From NCBI GenBank assembly GCA_937950565.1, contig CALFCS010000166.1:1-64000 (forward strand): a stretch of DNA of 64,000 nt. The letters run 5' to 3'. This stretch comes from an uncultured Lachnospiraceae bacterium. Lineage in GTDB: Bacteria; Bacillota; Clostridia; Lachnospirales; Lachnospiraceae. Both the position numbers and the translations under genes were made by a program. The notes beneath the pieces were generated by a model, which was not told where the DNA came from, ran no database searches, and saw only the letters and a list, made by a program, of their open reading frames with translations. This document shows, piece by piece, positions 62,854 to 64,000 of the stretch (position 1 is the stretch's first letter; each line of letters opens with the position of its first letter).

Positions 62854-64000
62854 CCCTGTCTGTCAAGCATACCCTTAATATACTTCCCTGTATAAGAGAC
62901 TGGATTCGCCGCTACTTCCTCCGGTGTCCCCTGTGCAATAACAGTTCCGCCCTTATCTCCGCCTTCCGGTCCCATATCAATAATATAATCCGCTGTCTTT
63001 ATTACATCCAGATTATGTTCAATCACTACCACAGTATTCCCATCTGCGGCCAAACGATGCAGAATTTCTGTCAATTTATGCACATCTGCAAAATGCAGAC
63101 CTGTTGTCGGTTCATCTAAAATATAAATTGTCTTTCCTGTACTCCTGCGGCTCAGCTCCGTGGCGAGTTTAATTCGCTGCGCCTCCCCTCCTGACAGCTG
63201 AGTAGATGGTTGCCCGAGACGGATGTAAGAAAGTCCTACATCGTACAGTGTTTCCATTTTTCTTCGAATACTTGGAACATGCTCAAAGAAATGCAGCGCC
63301 TCTTCTACTGTCATATTCAGTACATCATAAATACTCTTTCCTTTATATTTTACCTCCAGAGTCTCTCGATTATACCGTTTTCCACCGCAGACTTCACAGG
63401 GCACATATACATCCGGAAGGAAATGCATCTCTATCTTCAGAATTCCGTCACCTGCACACGCCTCACAACGTCCGCCTTTCACATTAAAACTAAAACGTCC
63501 TTTTTTGTATCCTCTTGCCTTTGCATCCGCTGTTGACGCAAACAAATCACGGATTAAATCAAACACACCAGTGTATGTCGCAGGATTTGAGCGTGGAGTC
63601 CTCCCAATCGGAGACTGGTCAATATTAATCACCTTATCAAGCTTTTCTATCCCCTTAATATCTGTATGCTTTCCCGGAATCGTTCTTGCCCTGTTTAGTT
63701 CTCTCGCAAGCCTTTTATACAAAATTTCATTAATCAAAGAGCTTTTTCCCGAACCAGACACGCCGGTAATACAGGTCAGTATTCCAAGTGGAATCTTTAC
63801 ATCAATATTTTTCAGATTATTCTCTCTTGCCCCGGTAATTTTAATCCATCCTGCCGGCTTTTCCCTTTTCTCTGGAACCGGAATCTGAATCCTGCCGCTT
63901 AGATAAGCGCCCGTAAGAGAATCTTTGTTTTTCATAATTTCTTCCGCTGTTCCTTCCGCAACAACTTCTCCACCATGTTCTCCTGCTCCAGGTCCGATAT
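62847..64000 (-). CDS. uvrA: Excinuclease ABC subunit A, C-terminal part
   Basis: The gene enters from the right edge, and only the last 384 or so residues are present. They include the second ATPase: Walker [16 protein letters not shown], the zinc module ([16 protein letters not shown], then [12 protein letters not shown]), the ABC signature [17 protein letters not shown], and Walker [18 protein letters not shown]. UvrA finds bulky DNA damage and loads UvrB. The reading frame continues upstream of 63935 to the window edge without a stop ([16 protein letters not shown]). Confidence 0.97.
   Translation of the reverse strand, partial: IGPGAGEHGGEVVAEGTAEEIMKNKDSLTGAYLSGRIQIPVPEKREKPAGWIKITGARENNLKNIDVKIPLGILTCITGVSGSGKSSLINEILYKRLARELNRARTIPGKHTDIKGIEKLDKVINIDQSPIGRTPRSNPATYTGVFDLIRDLFASTADAKARGYKKGRFSFNVKGGRCEACAGDGILKIEMHFLPDVYVPCEVCGGKRYNRETLEVKYKGKSIYDVLNMTVEEALHFFEHVPSIRRKMETLYDVGLSYIRLGQPSTQLSGGEAQRIKLATELSRRSTGKTIYILDEPTTGLHFADVHKLTEILHRLAADGNTVVVIEHNLDVIKTADYIIDMGPEGGDKGGTVIAQGTPEEVAANPVSYTGKYIKGMLDRQGC

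Overview
The window is a continuous piece of a low-GC Firmicute chromosome. The gene families and their order (IreB, RuvX, MtaB, RNase J, TrmR/TrhP, CdaA/CdaR, RecD2, a sporulation sigma factor, many rhamnan and SLH surface genes) point to a spore-forming, anaerobic, gut-type clostridium, most likely of the family Lachnospiraceae. The genus cannot be fixed from sequence alone. Coding density is very high. No rRNA, tRNA, insertion sequence, phage or CRISPR array was found, and no gap between genes exceeds 300 bases.

Region 1 (1-17 kb) is housekeeping: the 5' part of a comM/yifB gene, sigK, a PqqD-like protein paired with an OPT transporter, a tRNA hydroxylation/methylation pair (trhP, trmR) behind RNase J, a Fur-family regulator, a ruvX/ireB cluster, mtaB, a His-less HPr-like protein, and a thiI/cysteine desulfurase/rsmE/prmA group downstream of glmS.

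Region 2 (17-54.9 kb) is a very large cell-surface locus. It encodes a membrane-anchored cohesin-like protein with an acidic repeat tail, two LytR-CpsA-Psr (LCP) proteins, a priming sugar-phosphate transferase, four family-2 glycosyltransferases, and the dTDP-rhamnose enzymes RfbA, RfbB, RfbC and RfbD (RfbD fused to a second epimerase). It also has two RgpF rhamnan proteins, a TagGH/RgpCD-type ABC exporter, a polysaccharide pyruvyl transferase, an acyltransferase, two MBOAT + SGNH/DHHW O-acetylation pairs, and five secreted SLH-domain proteins. The SLH proteins carry glucosaminidase, transglutaminase, CAP, subtilisin and GH25 lysozyme domains.

My reading is that this locus makes a rhamnose-rich, O-acetylated, pyruvylated wall polysaccharide, links it to peptidoglycan with LCP enzymes, and also supplies the wall-active enzymes that dock on it through SLH domains. 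The logic matches the Bacillus anthracis csaB/patAB/LCP/BslO system. It is the most interesting content here.

Region 3 (54.9-64 kb) returns to housekeeping: HPr, the c-di-AMP cyclase CdaA with its regulator CdaR, two unknown membrane proteins, ComFC, RecD2, an MreB-family actin, and the 3' part of uvrA. Nearly everything reads on the minus strand. The exceptions are sigK, the HPr-like gene and one glycosyltransferase. Several sigma-A promoters with clean 17-18 base spacers were found by eye, four of them laid over the 3' end of the preceding gene.
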